From: JACQFK01 sp035644495
Lineage (GTDB): Bacteria > Planctomycetota > MHYJ01 > JACPRB01
Assembly: GCA_035644495.1 (NCBI GenBank)
Contig: DASQOM010000152.1
Coordinates: 1-14,268, forward strand
DNA length: 14,268 bases
Direction of reading: 5' to 3'
Below, piece by piece: positions 1 through 6,733 of this stretch (position 1 is its first letter; each line of letters begins with the position of its first letter). The notes below the pieces were generated by a model. That model was not told the origin of the DNA, made no database searches, and saw only the letters and a list, made by a program, of their open reading frames with translations. The translations under genes were made by a program, and so were the position numbers.

Positions 1-314
1 ACGGCGTTGAAGAACGCCATGTTCCCGCCGGCGGTGACGACGACGCGATGGGCGGCGTCGATCGGGATCCGGTTCTCGGCGCGGAGTTTGTCGGCGAGGG
101 CGGCCCGCAGCCCCGCGGTGCCCTCCACGGCGCCGTAGGAGTGGGTCTTCGGGTCGTCGGTGACGCCCGCGACGGCGTCGATCGCCTCCCGCGGCGGTCC
201 ATAGGCGACCACGCCCTGGCCGAGGGAGATGGTCCCGGGGGTGCTGCGGACCAAGTCGCCCACGATCGGGATGATCGGGGTCTGGATCTCCTCCATCCGC
301 CGGGACTGGCGCAT
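1..314 (-). CDS. Class I/II PLP-dependent aminotransferase, N-terminal part (runs off left edge)
   Basis: About 104 residues are visible, starting at the ATG at 314-312 and continuing past base 1. They match the N-terminal arm and first PLP-fold segments of fold-type I aminotransferases of the aspartate aminotransferase group. There is a substrate-side segment with ISLGQGV followed by a Tyr-Gly-Pro-Pro turn, then a Y-G-x-x-E-G-x-x-x-L-R element near residue 65, then VVVTAGGNMAFFNAV, the glycine-rich stretch that leads to the PLP-phosphate site. The PLP lysine lies outside the window, so the amino donor cannot be named. The family transfers amino groups between amino acids and 2-oxo acids in the cytoplasm. 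No Shine-Dalgarno (SD) sequence precedes the start. A second in-frame ATG at 296 is possible but would remove only six residues. The gene lies 56 nt downstream of the hydrolase gene on the same strand, with a long palindrome between them. Confidence 0.85.
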   Translation of the reverse strand, partial: MRQSRRMEEIQTPIIPIVGDLVRSTPGTISLGQGVVAYGPPREAIDAVAGVTDDPKTHSYGAVEGTAGLRAALADKLRAENRIPIDAAHRVVVTAGGNMAFFNA

Positions 315-330
315 GGGGGACTAGTTTATC

Positions 331-371
331 GAGGTGTTGACGATTCTGCGCCGCAGAATCGTCAACACCTC
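331..371. repeat. Perfect 41-bp palindrome (20-bp arms, 1-nt centre)
   Basis: Bases 331-350 are exactly complementary to 352-371, with a single C at 351 between them. The right arm ends on the first base of the hydrolase stop codon (TAG, read on the minus strand at 373-371), and the left arm ends 16 nt before the aminotransferase ATG. In minus-strand RNA it would fold into a very stable hairpin between the two cistrons. It lacks a clean U-tract on that side (GATAAACTAG follows), so it is a poor match to a textbook intrinsic terminator. It could be a terminator, an mRNA-stabilising or attenuating hairpin, or a copy of a dispersed palindromic element. No second copy occurs in the window. Confidence 0.8.
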
Positions 372-1084
372 TATTTGTACCACTTGAGGAGGCGCACCTC
401 GATCGACTTGTCCTTGGCGACGAGCGACTTGAACTTCTCGACGTCGCTCATCTCCTTGCCGCGGTAGTGGTAGGGGTAGACGACCTTCGGCTTGAACGCC
501 AGCACCGCGGAGGCCGCGTGATCCACGTCCATCGTGTACGGCAGGTTCATGCAGACGAAGGCCGCGTCGATGTCCTTCAGCGCCCGCATCTCGGGGATGT
601 CCTCGGTGTCGCCGGAGATGTAGACGCGCTTGCCGTCGATCGTCAGGACGTAGCCGTTCCCGCGACCCTTCGTGTGGAAGTTCTTCCGTTCCTCGGTGAG
701 GTTGTACATCGGGACCGCCTCGATCCCGATCTCACCGACGTTCAGCTTCTCCCCGTTGGCCAGGATTTTGGCCCACGACTTGTCGGCGCCCATCTTCTCC
801 GCGACGGCGGCCGGGACGACGACGATCGACTCCGGCGACCGGACAGCGGCCAGCGTCTTCTGGTCGTGGTGGTCGCCGTGGATGTCCGTGACCAGGATCA
901 AGTCGGCCTTTCCGTGCTCTTTGAAGGGCTCGGCGCCGCCGGTGGGGTCGACGAAGATAACCTTCCCGGCCCACTTCATCACGAAGGTGGCATGCTGGAG
1001 GGGGACGATCGTGAGATCGCCCTTATCGGTCTTGATCGTGTCCTGGGCGAGGGCCAGGACGGCGGCGCAGGCGAGTGAAAGCAT
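371..1084 (-). CDS. Secreted metallo-beta-lactamase-fold hydrolase
   Basis: A 237-residue protein of the metallo-beta-lactamase superfamily (UlaG-like/PF12706 style), hydrolase of unknown substrate. Evidence is the metal-site segment VTDIHGDHHD (D67, H69, D71, H72), then ISGDT (the downstream Asp ligand region) and a C-terminal YPYHYRG carrying the last histidine. The usual HxHxDH is DxHxDH here, with the first histidine replaced by aspartate. The N-terminus is a short hydrophobic stretch ending A-L-A before Gln-Asp, a probable Sec signal with no basic n-region, so the product is likely periplasmic or extracytoplasmic. The start at 1084 is chosen over the ATG two codons upstream (1090) because the SD AAGGAG at 1096-1091 sits 6 nt before it and directly abuts the upstream ATG. 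The gene is divergent from the 1236 gene. Confidence 0.85.
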   Translation of the reverse strand: MLSLACAAVLALAQDTIKTDKGDLTIVPLQHATFVMKWAGKVIFVDPTGGAEPFKEHGKADLILVTDIHGDHHDQKTLAAVRSPESIVVVPAAVAEKMGADKSWAKILANGEKLNVGEIGIEAVPMYNLTEERKNFHTKGRGNGYVLTIDGKRVYISGDTEDIPEMRALKDIDAAFVCMNLPYTMDVDHAASAVLAFKPKVVYPYHYRGKEMSDVEKFKSLVAKDKSIEVRLLKWYK

Positions 1085-1090
1085 CGGCAT

Positions 1091-1096
1091 CTCCTT
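1091..1096 (-). promoter_or_regulatory. Shine-Dalgarno that decides the hydrolase start
   Basis: On the minus strand AAGGAG runs directly into ATGCCGATG. Spacing to the first ATG (1090) is zero and to the second ATG (1084) is 6 nt, so ribosome placement favours the second. Confidence 0.65.
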
Positions 1097-1140
1097 CCGT
1101 GATCTATACGCCTTCTGGATAAACCCCGGAGAGAATTCGT

Positions 1141-1161
1141 CACGGAGAAATTTTTTCCGTG
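1141..1161. repeat. 21-bp imperfect dyad in divergent intergenic region (possible operator)
   Basis: The sequence CACGGAGAAA / T / TTTTTCCGTG has 10-bp arms with one mismatch around a central T. It lies between the divergent hydrolase (starts 1084) and the exported protein (starts 1236), where an operator could serve both. A regulator-binding role is inference from position and symmetry only. Confidence 0.35.
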
Positions 1162-1186
1162 CCGGAGGGGCGATTGGAACGTCCAA

Positions 1187-1214
1187 CGCGGAAAGTGCAT
1201 TTTCACTCTTCGCG
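1187..1214. repeat. Second imperfect dyad in divergent intergenic region
   Basis: Arms 1187-1197 (CGCGGAAAGTG) and 1204-1214 (CACTCTTCGCG) are complementary at 9 of 11 positions around a 6-nt AT-rich spacer. A -10-like TATACT follows at 1228-1233 on the plus strand, with no convincing -35. If that -10 is real, transcription would begin near 1240, after the first candidate start codon of the next gene. Confidence 0.25.
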
Positions 1215-1235
1215 GAACCCGGCAGCGTATACTCT

Positions 1236-2012
1236 ATGAACTGGGTCCACAACATTTTGAACGTGGTAAGGGATAGGGACTGGGGAGCGGGACTCGGCAT
1301 GATCTTCCTGCTGTCGATCTGTCTTCCTGCCCGCGCGCAGGAATCCGGCGTTTCCGTGGACGAACTGTCCCGGAAGGCGGACGTGATCGGCGTGGCCACG
1401 GTCGGCGGCGTCGAGATCCGCGAAAACCCCGACAATCACATGGTCTACACGTACTACTCGCTCAAATTTAGCGATGTGTGGAAGGGAAGCCCCGCGGACC
1501 CGGCCGTGCTCATGCAGGCCGGCGGAGTGCTCGGGAATCGCACGGTCGCCATCGCGGGGCGGGACTATACCCTGCAGCCGGGGCAGACCTTCGTTCTCTT
1601 CGCCAGGGTCTCTCCGCTTGGCCCCTATGTCATCATCGGTATCAACCAGGGCCTCTACCAGCTGGGAGTCGGGGCGGACCGGCCGCTGCGGCGCCTGTCG
1701 GAGCCCAATGCGTTTCGGCTCGCCGTTCCGCTGGCGACGCTGAAGCGCGAAGTATGCGCGAGCCTCGGCGTCGAGTACCAGCCGCCGGCGGCCTCCGTTC
1801 CGACCCTGACGCCCGAGAAAAAGGCCGAACCCGCCGGACCGGCGGCTCGCGCGAAGCCGCAAGCAACCGAGTCGACGACGCCGCGGGAAAACAAGGCGCC
1901 GCAAGCTGCTCCGGGATCGCGCTGGGCCATCCTGCTCGGGGGCGCGCTGGTGGTGATCGCCGTTCTTTGGATTCTGCTTTCAAAGAAAAACCGTCAGAGT
2001 CTGATCGATTAA
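1236..2012 (+). CDS. Exported protein with C-terminal membrane anchor, partner of the matrixin-like protease
   Basis: A 258-residue protein of unknown function. Residues 1-34 read as a signal peptide: a Trp/Arg/Asp-containing lead, a hydrophobic GMIFLLSICL core, and a cleavage site after ARA. Residues about 38-170 form one compact beta-rich domain starting SVDELSRKADVIGVATV, with a later SLKFSDVWKGSP and a glycine-rich PGQTFVLFARV strand. This resembles a domain often seen beside or inside matrixin-type proteins, but I cannot name a Pfam family. A Pro/Ala/Lys-rich linker follows (about 180-229), then a transmembrane helix at about 231-250 and a basic SKKNRQ tail, so the domain should face the periplasm. 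The start is uncertain: ATG 1236 has no SD, while ATG 1299 (residue 22) has a GGAG 11 nt upstream. The stop overlaps the SD of the next gene, so the two are probably co-translated. Confidence 0.75.
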   Translation: MNWVHNILNVVRDRDWGAGLGMIFLLSICLPARAQESGVSVDELSRKADVIGVATVGGVEIRENPDNHMVYTYYSLKFSDVWKGSPADPAVLMQAGGVLGNRTVAIAGRDYTLQPGQTFVLFARVSPLGPYVIIGINQGLYQLGVGADRPLRRLSEPNAFRLAVPLATLKREVCASLGVEYQPPAASVPTLTPEKKAEPAGPAARAKPQATESTTPRENKAPQAAPGSRWAILLGGALVVIAVLWILLSKKNRQSLID

Positions 2013-2020
2013 GGGGAGGA
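2012..2020 (+). promoter_or_regulatory. Strong Shine-Dalgarno of the protease/barrel gene
   Basis: AGGGGAGGA lies 3 nt before ATG 2024 and shares its first base with the stop codon of the upstream gene. It fixes the start at 2024 although the frame stays open well upstream, and it suggests coupling of the two genes. Confidence 0.7.
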
Positions 2021-2023
2021 ATC

Positions 2024-5000
2024 ATGACCAATCCATATCACCGCAATCGGGCTCTGACCCGCGCCGCAGGGCTGACCTTGGTGGCCCTGTTCCTGGGACT
2101 CGGAACCCGGACGGCGCCGGCTTACTTCCCCATCAAGACGCCCGGCGGGATCTCCTCGGGCTGGCGGGCCGGATCCGACCCCGGCATCTTCGCCAACAAC
2201 ACGATCGGCTGGGAATTCTTCTCGGGGAACTATCCGATCGGCAATGTGCCGCCCGTGGACGAGTCCGGCGCGGCCTTCCAGAATGCCCTGGAATCCCATA
2301 ACGATGTTCTGGGCGACACCATCAGCTTCGTTCGCCGATCGAACACCACCGTCTCCCCCGGCATGCGGGACGGCCGGTTGACGATGGCCTGGGTCACCAA
2401 CCAGGCCGCGGACTTCTACGGGACGGATCTCACCGGAGCCAACGGCGTGACCTATGTCGACTACGACACGGCCACCGGGCTGATGCAGGACGGCGACATG
2501 TTCCTCAACGGCGATCCCAACCGCCCGCCCGGCGGCTGGTCGACGACGCTCGCGAACGGCTGGAACGATCCCACGGCCACGGCGACCCATGAAGGCATGC
2601 ACGTGCTCGGGGCGGGGCACACCGCCTACTTCGGCGCCCGGGTCTTCCCGGTAGCGCGCAGCCCGTTCAACATGACGCAGGATCGCTGCCTGTCCCCGGA
2701 CGACAAGGCCTACCATCGCGACATCTACACAGGCACGACGCTGCAGGGCGGCCGGATCACCGGCGTGGTCAATCTTTCGGGCGGCGGAACCTGCAACAAG
2801 GCCGTGGTGGTCGCGACGGACGCGAGCGGTGTCCCCCAGGCGATCACGGCGACCGCGGCCAACGGCACCTACTCCGTGGCGGTCCCGGCGGGCACGTACT
2901 CGATGACCGTCTTCAACGGCTGGAACTCGGAATACCGGCCCACCAGCAGCACGGACCTGGACTTCCAGGCGGCGCCCGTGTCCTCCGACTTCATCAGCGC
3001 CTCGACGGTGACCGGCGTGGTCGTCGCGGACGGAGGCAACAACGCTGCGGCCGCCATCGTCGCGACCAATCCGGCCGGCGTGCTCCCCTGTCTATGGCTG
3101 CGGAGACAGTCGCTGTCCCCCCTGAACCCTCAATTCCAGGCCGTCTTCGTCACTCCCGGATCCACCGGCACGATCCTGCTGCAGATCGACAATGAGCGCA
3201 ATACGGCAAACCCGGTCCTCGCCACCAACCAGATCAGCGGCGTCACGGTCGGGGCCGGCACGGCCGGCGACATCACCGTCGCGGCGGCCAGCTGGACCGC
3301 CAGCCTGGGACCGACCCTGAGCGGCCGCCAGACCACGATCGTCAGCGTCCCCTATACGGTGCCCGCCGCCGCGATCCCCGGCTGGCGCAACCTCCTGGTC
3401 CAGCTGAACATCAACAACAACGAGCGCCTCTTCCTCCCGGGCATCATCAAGGTGCTGGGCACGGGCGGGCTGGTCGTCTCCACCCCGGCCGCCGGCAACC
3501 CGGTCGTGGGGAATCATGCCGCCGCCTCCACAAACGTTCCCCTGCTCCGCGTCCAGATGCAGGCCCTCGCCCCCGCGGCGCCCGCGGTGAACAACGAAGA
3601 CATCCGGCTCCGCCGGCTGGTCTTCAACATCGCCGGCACCGGGCCCGCCCTTCCCGCCGTCCGGCTTTGGGTCGACGGGCAGACGGCCGGCGTGGTCGAT
3701 GTCGGCGTCGACCCCCGGGTTTTCAGCGGCGCCGCCTACGTCAATAATCCCATCGACGAAACCATCCCCGGCACGCCCGGGGGCACCGTGACCTTCGACA
3801 ACATCGCCCTCACCGTTCCTTCGGGCGGGACGATCAACCTGCTCCTCACGGCCGACTTCCCCGCGGCGGGGACTGGCGACTACACCGCCTCGTTCAACCC
3901 GGCCGACGCGGCCTCGATCACCTCGCACGGGATGTTCTGGGGCGACATCGTCACGCCGAGCGGCACGACCGTCACGGGAGGCACGCAGAACCTCGGCGCC
4001 CTCTCGATCGCCGGCCTAGTCCAGGTCCGCACCACCGGCGGCGCGAACATCCCCGTGGGCGGCTTCACGCCCGAACTCCAAGTGACCTGCCGCGGGACGT
4101 GTACGGCGGCCACCGGCACGGTGGGCATGGAGGCGGAGGTCAAGCCCCTGGGGACCGCCTTCGACGGGCTCGGCACCTTCTCGAGCGCGACCACCTTCGC
4201 GAGCGGAACCGCGGTGAGCGTCAACGTCACCGGCCTGATCAACCTCACCTCCTATCACTGGCGGGCGCGCGCGATCAGCGCGACGCTGCCGGCGTCCAAC
4301 TGGGCGATCTTCGGCAACAACGCGGAGTCCGCGGTCGACTTCTCGGTCGACAACAGCACGAACGGGCCTCCGACCGGGCTGGCCCAGCTCGAGATCGACG
4401 GCACGACGCCCGTCCCCATCGGCGGCATGGTCCGGGGGGCGATCATCTTCAGCGGGAACAACGGCACGAACTCGCTCGGGAACCCGGTGCGGCTCGAAGT
4501 CGAGGTCCAGCCCACGGGCACGGCGTTCGCGAACGCTCCAAGCGTCGCCTCCGTCTTCGGGCCGTCCGGGGCCGCGGCGACGATGCTGTTCAGCGGTGCC
4601 CCGACCAGCGACTACCACTGGCAGGCCCGCACCGTGGACAATTTCGGAGTCGCGTCGACCTGGGTCAACTTCAACGCCGCGGCGATCCACTTCCATATGG
4701 AGAAGATCCAGGAGATCAAGGCCGACGCGGGCTGCATCGGAGCCGCGTCGGTTTTCCGGGGGCCGATGTGGATGGTCTGGGGCGCCGCGGGCCTGGCGCT
4801 CCTGCTCGTTTTCGGGCGGCGCCGCAAGGCGGCCGGAACCCTGGGCGCGATCCTGATCCTGCTCGCCCTTCCCGCCGTCGTCCGCGCCGAGGAGGACGTT
4901 CTGCCCCGCTCCCTCGCGGATCCCTCGCCGGACCTCAGCCTGGCGACGGAGCCCGTTCCCGAGCCCGCGATGAAGGAGGTGATCAAATCCTGGGGCTCGC

Positions 5001-5515
5001 TCGACGCCTACCTGGGCGTGCTGTTCATGGACTTCAAGTTCGACGCGCTCGGAACGGATTTCGTCCGGCGCGAGGTGAACGGCACCGGCACCGCGGTGAT
5101 CGGTCTGGAGGGCCTGATCGACCTCGACCCCGACTGGCGCGTCGGCGTCGCGGTGGAGGCGGGGCTCTGGTCCGACATCCGCATCATCGCCGGCGGACCG
5201 ATGGTCGCCTGGCGCTTCGCGGGATCCCACAAGAACGCCGTGAACGGCCTGTCGGACAACGAGCACTATCTCAAGCTGGGGCTCTTCTACGAGAAGCTCA
5301 CCGTGTCGAAGAGCAACTTCGGCAGCTTCGACGCAACGTTCGGCGTGCGCCTGGGATACGAAATGCGGCTGAGCCTCGGCGAACGCTGGTCCGTCACGAT
5401 CGGCGGCGCCCTCCAGTACTCCCAGTGGGACTATTCCCCGAGCGTCCTCTCCGGCGACGACAAGATCGGCGGCTTCGGCGGCCTGATCTCCCTCGGCTTC
5501 GCCTGGCTCCCCTGA
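2024..5515 (+). CDS. Surface matrixin-like metalloprotease fused to Ig/FN3-like domains, CTERM-like tail and outer-membrane beta-barrel
   Basis: A 1163-residue protein. A signal peptide (about 1-34, Arg-rich n-region) leads to a matrixin-type catalytic domain. The zinc motif HEGMHVLGAGH at 189-199 fits HExxHxxGxxH with E190 as base, a candidate Met-turn is M217 (FNMTQ), and LSPDD at 223-227 matches the matrixin C-terminal helix. Residues about 243-320 look like a CnaB/carboxypeptidase-regulatory-like domain. Ig-like segments follow, then two similar FN3-like repeats (about 700-775 and 822-895, each with SYHWRAR or DYHWQAR). A CTERM-like unit comes next: C904, a transmembrane helix at about 911-930, GRRRK. 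A second hydrophobic segment (940-953) ends VRA before EED and looks like an internal signal peptide. The last ~208 residues look like an outer-membrane beta-barrel with alternating aromatic strands, ending FAWLP. Family knowledge: matrixins are zinc endopeptidases. Processing into two products is inferred. Confidence 0.8.
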   Translation: MTNPYHRNRALTRAAGLTLVALFLGLGTRTAPAYFPIKTPGGISSGWRAGSDPGIFANNTIGWEFFSGNYPIGNVPPVDESGAAFQNALESHNDVLGDTISFVRRSNTTVSPGMRDGRLTMAWVTNQAADFYGTDLTGANGVTYVDYDTATGLMQDGDMFLNGDPNRPPGGWSTTLANGWNDPTATATHEGMHVLGAGHTAYFGARVFPVARSPFNMTQDRCLSPDDKAYHRDIYTGTTLQGGRITGVVNLSGGGTCNKAVVVATDASGVPQAITATAANGTYSVAVPAGTYSMTVFNGWNSEYRPTSSTDLDFQAAPVSSDFISASTVTGVVVADGGNNAAAAIVATNPAGVLPCLWLRRQSLSPLNPQFQAVFVTPGSTGTILLQIDNERNTANPVLATNQISGVTVGAGTAGDITVAAASWTASLGPTLSGRQTTIVSVPYTVPAAAIPGWRNLLVQLNINNNERLFLPGIIKVLGTGGLVVSTPAAGNPVVGNHAAASTNVPLLRVQMQALAPAAPAVNNEDIRLRRLVFNIAGTGPALPAVRLWVDGQTAGVVDVGVDPRVFSGAAYVNNPIDETIPGTPGGTVTFDNIALTVPSGGTINLLLTADFPAAGTGDYTASFNPADAASITSHGMFWGDIVTPSGTTVTGGTQNLGALSIAGLVQVRTTGGANIPVGGFTPELQVTCRGTCTAATGTVGMEAEVKPLGTAFDGLGTFSSATTFASGTAVSVNVTGLINLTSYHWRARAISATLPASNWAIFGNNAESAVDFSVDNSTNGPPTGLAQLEIDGTTPVPIGGMVRGAIIFSGNNGTNSLGNPVRLEVEVQPTGTAFANAPSVASVFGPSGAAATMLFSGAPTSDYHWQARTVDNFGVASTWVNFNAAAIHFHMEKIQEIKADAGCIGAASVFRGPMWMVWGAAGLALLLVFGRRRKAAGTLGAILILLALPAVVRAEEDVLPRSLADPSPDLSLATEPVPEPAMKEVIKSWGSLDAYLGVLFMDFKFDALGTDFVRREVNGTGTAVIGLEGLIDLDPDWRVGVAVEAGLWSDIRIIAGGPMVAWRFAGSHKNAVNGLSDNEHYLKLGLFYEKLTVSKSNFGSFDATFGVRLGYEMRLSLGERWSVTIGGALQYSQWDYSPSVLSGDDKIGGFGGLISLGFAWLP
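3085..3124. repeat. Nested inverted repeats inside the protease gene (possible small inserted element)
   Basis: CTGTCT (3088-3093) pairs with AGACAG (3104-3109), and GGAGACAG (3102-3109) pairs with CTGTCCCC (3113-3120) with one mismatch around a TCG loop, so two alternative hairpins share one arm. The encoded peptide (PCLWLRRQSLSP) is Trp/Arg/Cys-containing and unlike the Ala/Gly/Thr/Val-rich domains on either side. It falls at the boundary between the CnaB-like and next Ig-like domains. An in-frame insertion of a REP-like repeat would explain both. Confidence 0.35.
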
Positions 5516-5548
5516 ACGCCCCTCTTCCTCCCCCCGCCCCGCTCCCGC

Positions 5549-5554
5549 TATAAT
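5549..5554 (+). promoter_or_regulatory. Perfect -10 hexamer (TATAAT) of clpS, implying a leaderless transcript
   Basis: TATAAT ends 6 nt before the clpS ATG at 5561, so the usual start of transcription would fall on or next to the A of the ATG. No SD is present between the two, and no good -35 is seen about 17 nt upstream. Both observations suit a leaderless, -10-driven promoter. Confidence 0.6.
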
Positions 5555-5560
5555 GGCCGC

Positions 5561-5872
5561 ATGCCCGTCCAGAGCCCGGTCCTGGAACCCCGCGTCGAAA
5601 CCACGCCGGAGACGCGGCTCGCGCCGCTCTACCGGGTCCTGATCCACAACGACGACGTCACGCCGATGGACTTCGTCGTGCGGGTGCTGAGGGAGGTCTT
5701 TCACCTGTCCCTGGCGGGCTCGATGCAGATCATGATCACGGCCCACCTCAAGGGGGTGGCCCACGTCGTCACCGAGCCCCTCGAGAGGGCGGAGTTCCAC
5801 GTCGACCAGGCCCGTTCCCTGTCCCGCGCCCGGAAGTTTCCGTTGACGTTCAGCGTCGAACGCGAAGACTGA
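5561..5872 (+). CDS. clpS: ATP-dependent Clp protease adaptor ClpS
   Basis: A 103-residue cytoplasmic adaptor that delivers N-degron substrates to the ClpA or ClpC unfoldase of the Clp protease. The family core is complete: a flexible ~22-residue N-terminal extension, then LYRVLIHNDDVTPMDFVV with the N30-D31-D32 loop and T34-P35-M36, which form the pocket for the substrate's N-terminal residue. H62 in TAHLKG matches the conserved pocket histidine, and a C-terminal beta strand (FPLTFSVE) closes the fold. Length is normal for the family. There is no SD, and the TATAAT at 5549-5554 suggests leaderless expression. An ATG at 5553 is out of frame and not used. No clp ATPase gene is adjacent; instead a TauE-type permease starts 9 nt after the stop, probably on the same transcript. 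Confidence 0.93.
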   Translation: MPVQSPVLEPRVETTPETRLAPLYRVLIHNDDVTPMDFVVRVLREVFHLSLAGSMQIMITAHLKGVAHVVTEPLERAEFHVDQARSLSRARKFPLTFSVERED

Positions 5873-5881
5873 CCCGGGCCC

Positions 5882-6676
5882 ATGCGCTGGCCCGAGATCC
5901 CGCCCGGCGTCGCACCCTGGCTCTACTATCTCTGCGTCGGCTCGGCGGTCCTGATCACGGGGATCAGCAAGGCGGGCTTCGGCGGCGGGATCGGAATCGT
6001 GGCGATCCCCCTGATGGGCTCGGTGATGCCGGCGCGCCATATGCTCGGCGTGCAGCTGCCGCTGCTGATCGCCTGCGACGCGCTCAGCAACCTGCACCAC
6101 CTGCGCAACTACGACTGGCGCATCCTCAAGCCGCTGGTCTGGGGCGCGCTCGTCGGGGTGGTCCTGGGCAGCGCCGTCTTCTGGGCGCTGCAGAGCCGGG
6201 ACCCCGCCAGCGTCCAGCGCGGTCTCTCGCTGCTGATCGGCCTCATCTGCCTGGTCTTCGTCGCGATCCAGGCCTGGGGCCTGACTGGCCGCAAGGTGCC
6301 CACCCTGCCCAGCCATCCGGCGTCGAGCGTCGCCGTAGGGACCGCGGCGGGCTTCGTCTCGACCCTGAGCCACGGCGCGGGTCCGCTGGTGACGCTCTAC
6401 CTGCTGCAGGAGAAGCTGGCGCGCCATATCCTCGTCGGCACGCAGGTCTTCTACTTCCTGCTCGTGAACAGCGCGAAGGTGCCGACCTACCTCGCGCTGG
6501 GCTACATCAACCGCTCGACCCTGCTCGACTCCTTATGGATCCTCCCCCTGATCCCGGTCGGGACGCTGGCGGGCGCGTGGATGAACAAGCGGGTCCCCGA
6601 GAAGCCCTTCGCGGCGATCCTCTATGTCGCCGCGACGGTCACCGCCGCGCACATGATCTGGTCCGCTCTGAAATAA
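5882..6676 (+). CDS. TauE/SafE family membrane permease (sulfite exporter-like)
   Basis: A 264-residue polytopic inner-membrane protein of the TauE/SafE (DUF81) family, whose characterised members export sulfite, sulfoacetate or related organosulfur anions. It shows the family's two-fold internal repeat: an N-terminal ISKAGFGGGIGIVAIPLM segment and a second copy around AAGFVSTLSHGAGPLVTLYLL, each followed by further hydrophobic helices (about seven or eight in total). The link RNYDWRILKPL between helices is also typical. The substrate cannot be told from sequence, and no sulfur-metabolism gene is near. It begins 9 nt after clpS without an SD, so it is probably translated from the clpS transcript. 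It converges on the NmrA-like gene, and its stop lies 3 nt before the shared hairpin. Confidence 0.88.
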   Translation: MRWPEIPPGVAPWLYYLCVGSAVLITGISKAGFGGGIGIVAIPLMGSVMPARHMLGVQLPLLIACDALSNLHHLRNYDWRILKPLVWGALVGVVLGSAVFWALQSRDPASVQRGLSLLIGLICLVFVAIQAWGLTGRKVPTLPSHPASSVAVGTAAGFVSTLSHGAGPLVTLYLLQEKLARHILVGTQVFYFLLVNSAKVPTYLALGYINRSTLLDSLWILPLIPVGTLAGAWMNKRVPEKPFAAILYVAATVTAAHMIWSALK

Positions 6677-6711
6677 AAAGAGGCACAGGGAAGGATTCTT
6701 CCCTGTGCCTC
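6672..6711 (-). terminator. Intrinsic terminator of the minus-strand polymerase operon
   Basis: A perfect 14-bp stem (6711-6698 with 6693-6680) closes a 4-nt loop. On the minus strand it is followed at once by a T-rich run (TTTTATTT, 6679-6672). On the plus strand no T-run follows, so it terminates the transcript arriving from the NmrA-like gene and is not a good terminator for the permease gene. The stem and its flank (ACCACGAAGAC on the minus strand, about 6716-6726) resemble a dispersed repeat family common in environmental genomes. Confidence 0.85.
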
Positions 6712-6733
6712 CGGGTCTTCGTGGTTTCGTCGC

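Noticed and set aside
672..1235. N-terminal extension of the 1236 gene by 188 residues
   Set aside because: It runs antisense through the metal-binding core of the hydrolase gene and through the divergent intergenic region; the signal peptide begins only after 1236.
1478..2023. Upstream extension of the protease gene by 182 residues
   Set aside because: It overlaps the 1236 gene in another frame; a strong SD and signal peptide define the start at 2024.
5553..5563. ATG within TATAATGG as the start of clpS
   Set aside because: Out of frame with the ClpS protein; the ATG at 5561 gives the intact family sequence.
4016..6427. Very long open frame on the minus strand opposite the protease, clpS and permease genes (about 800 codons)
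   Set aside because: Its translation is Arg/Asp/Gly/Ala-rich low-complexity sequence typical of antisense frames in GC-rich DNA, and it crosses three well-supported genes on the other strand.
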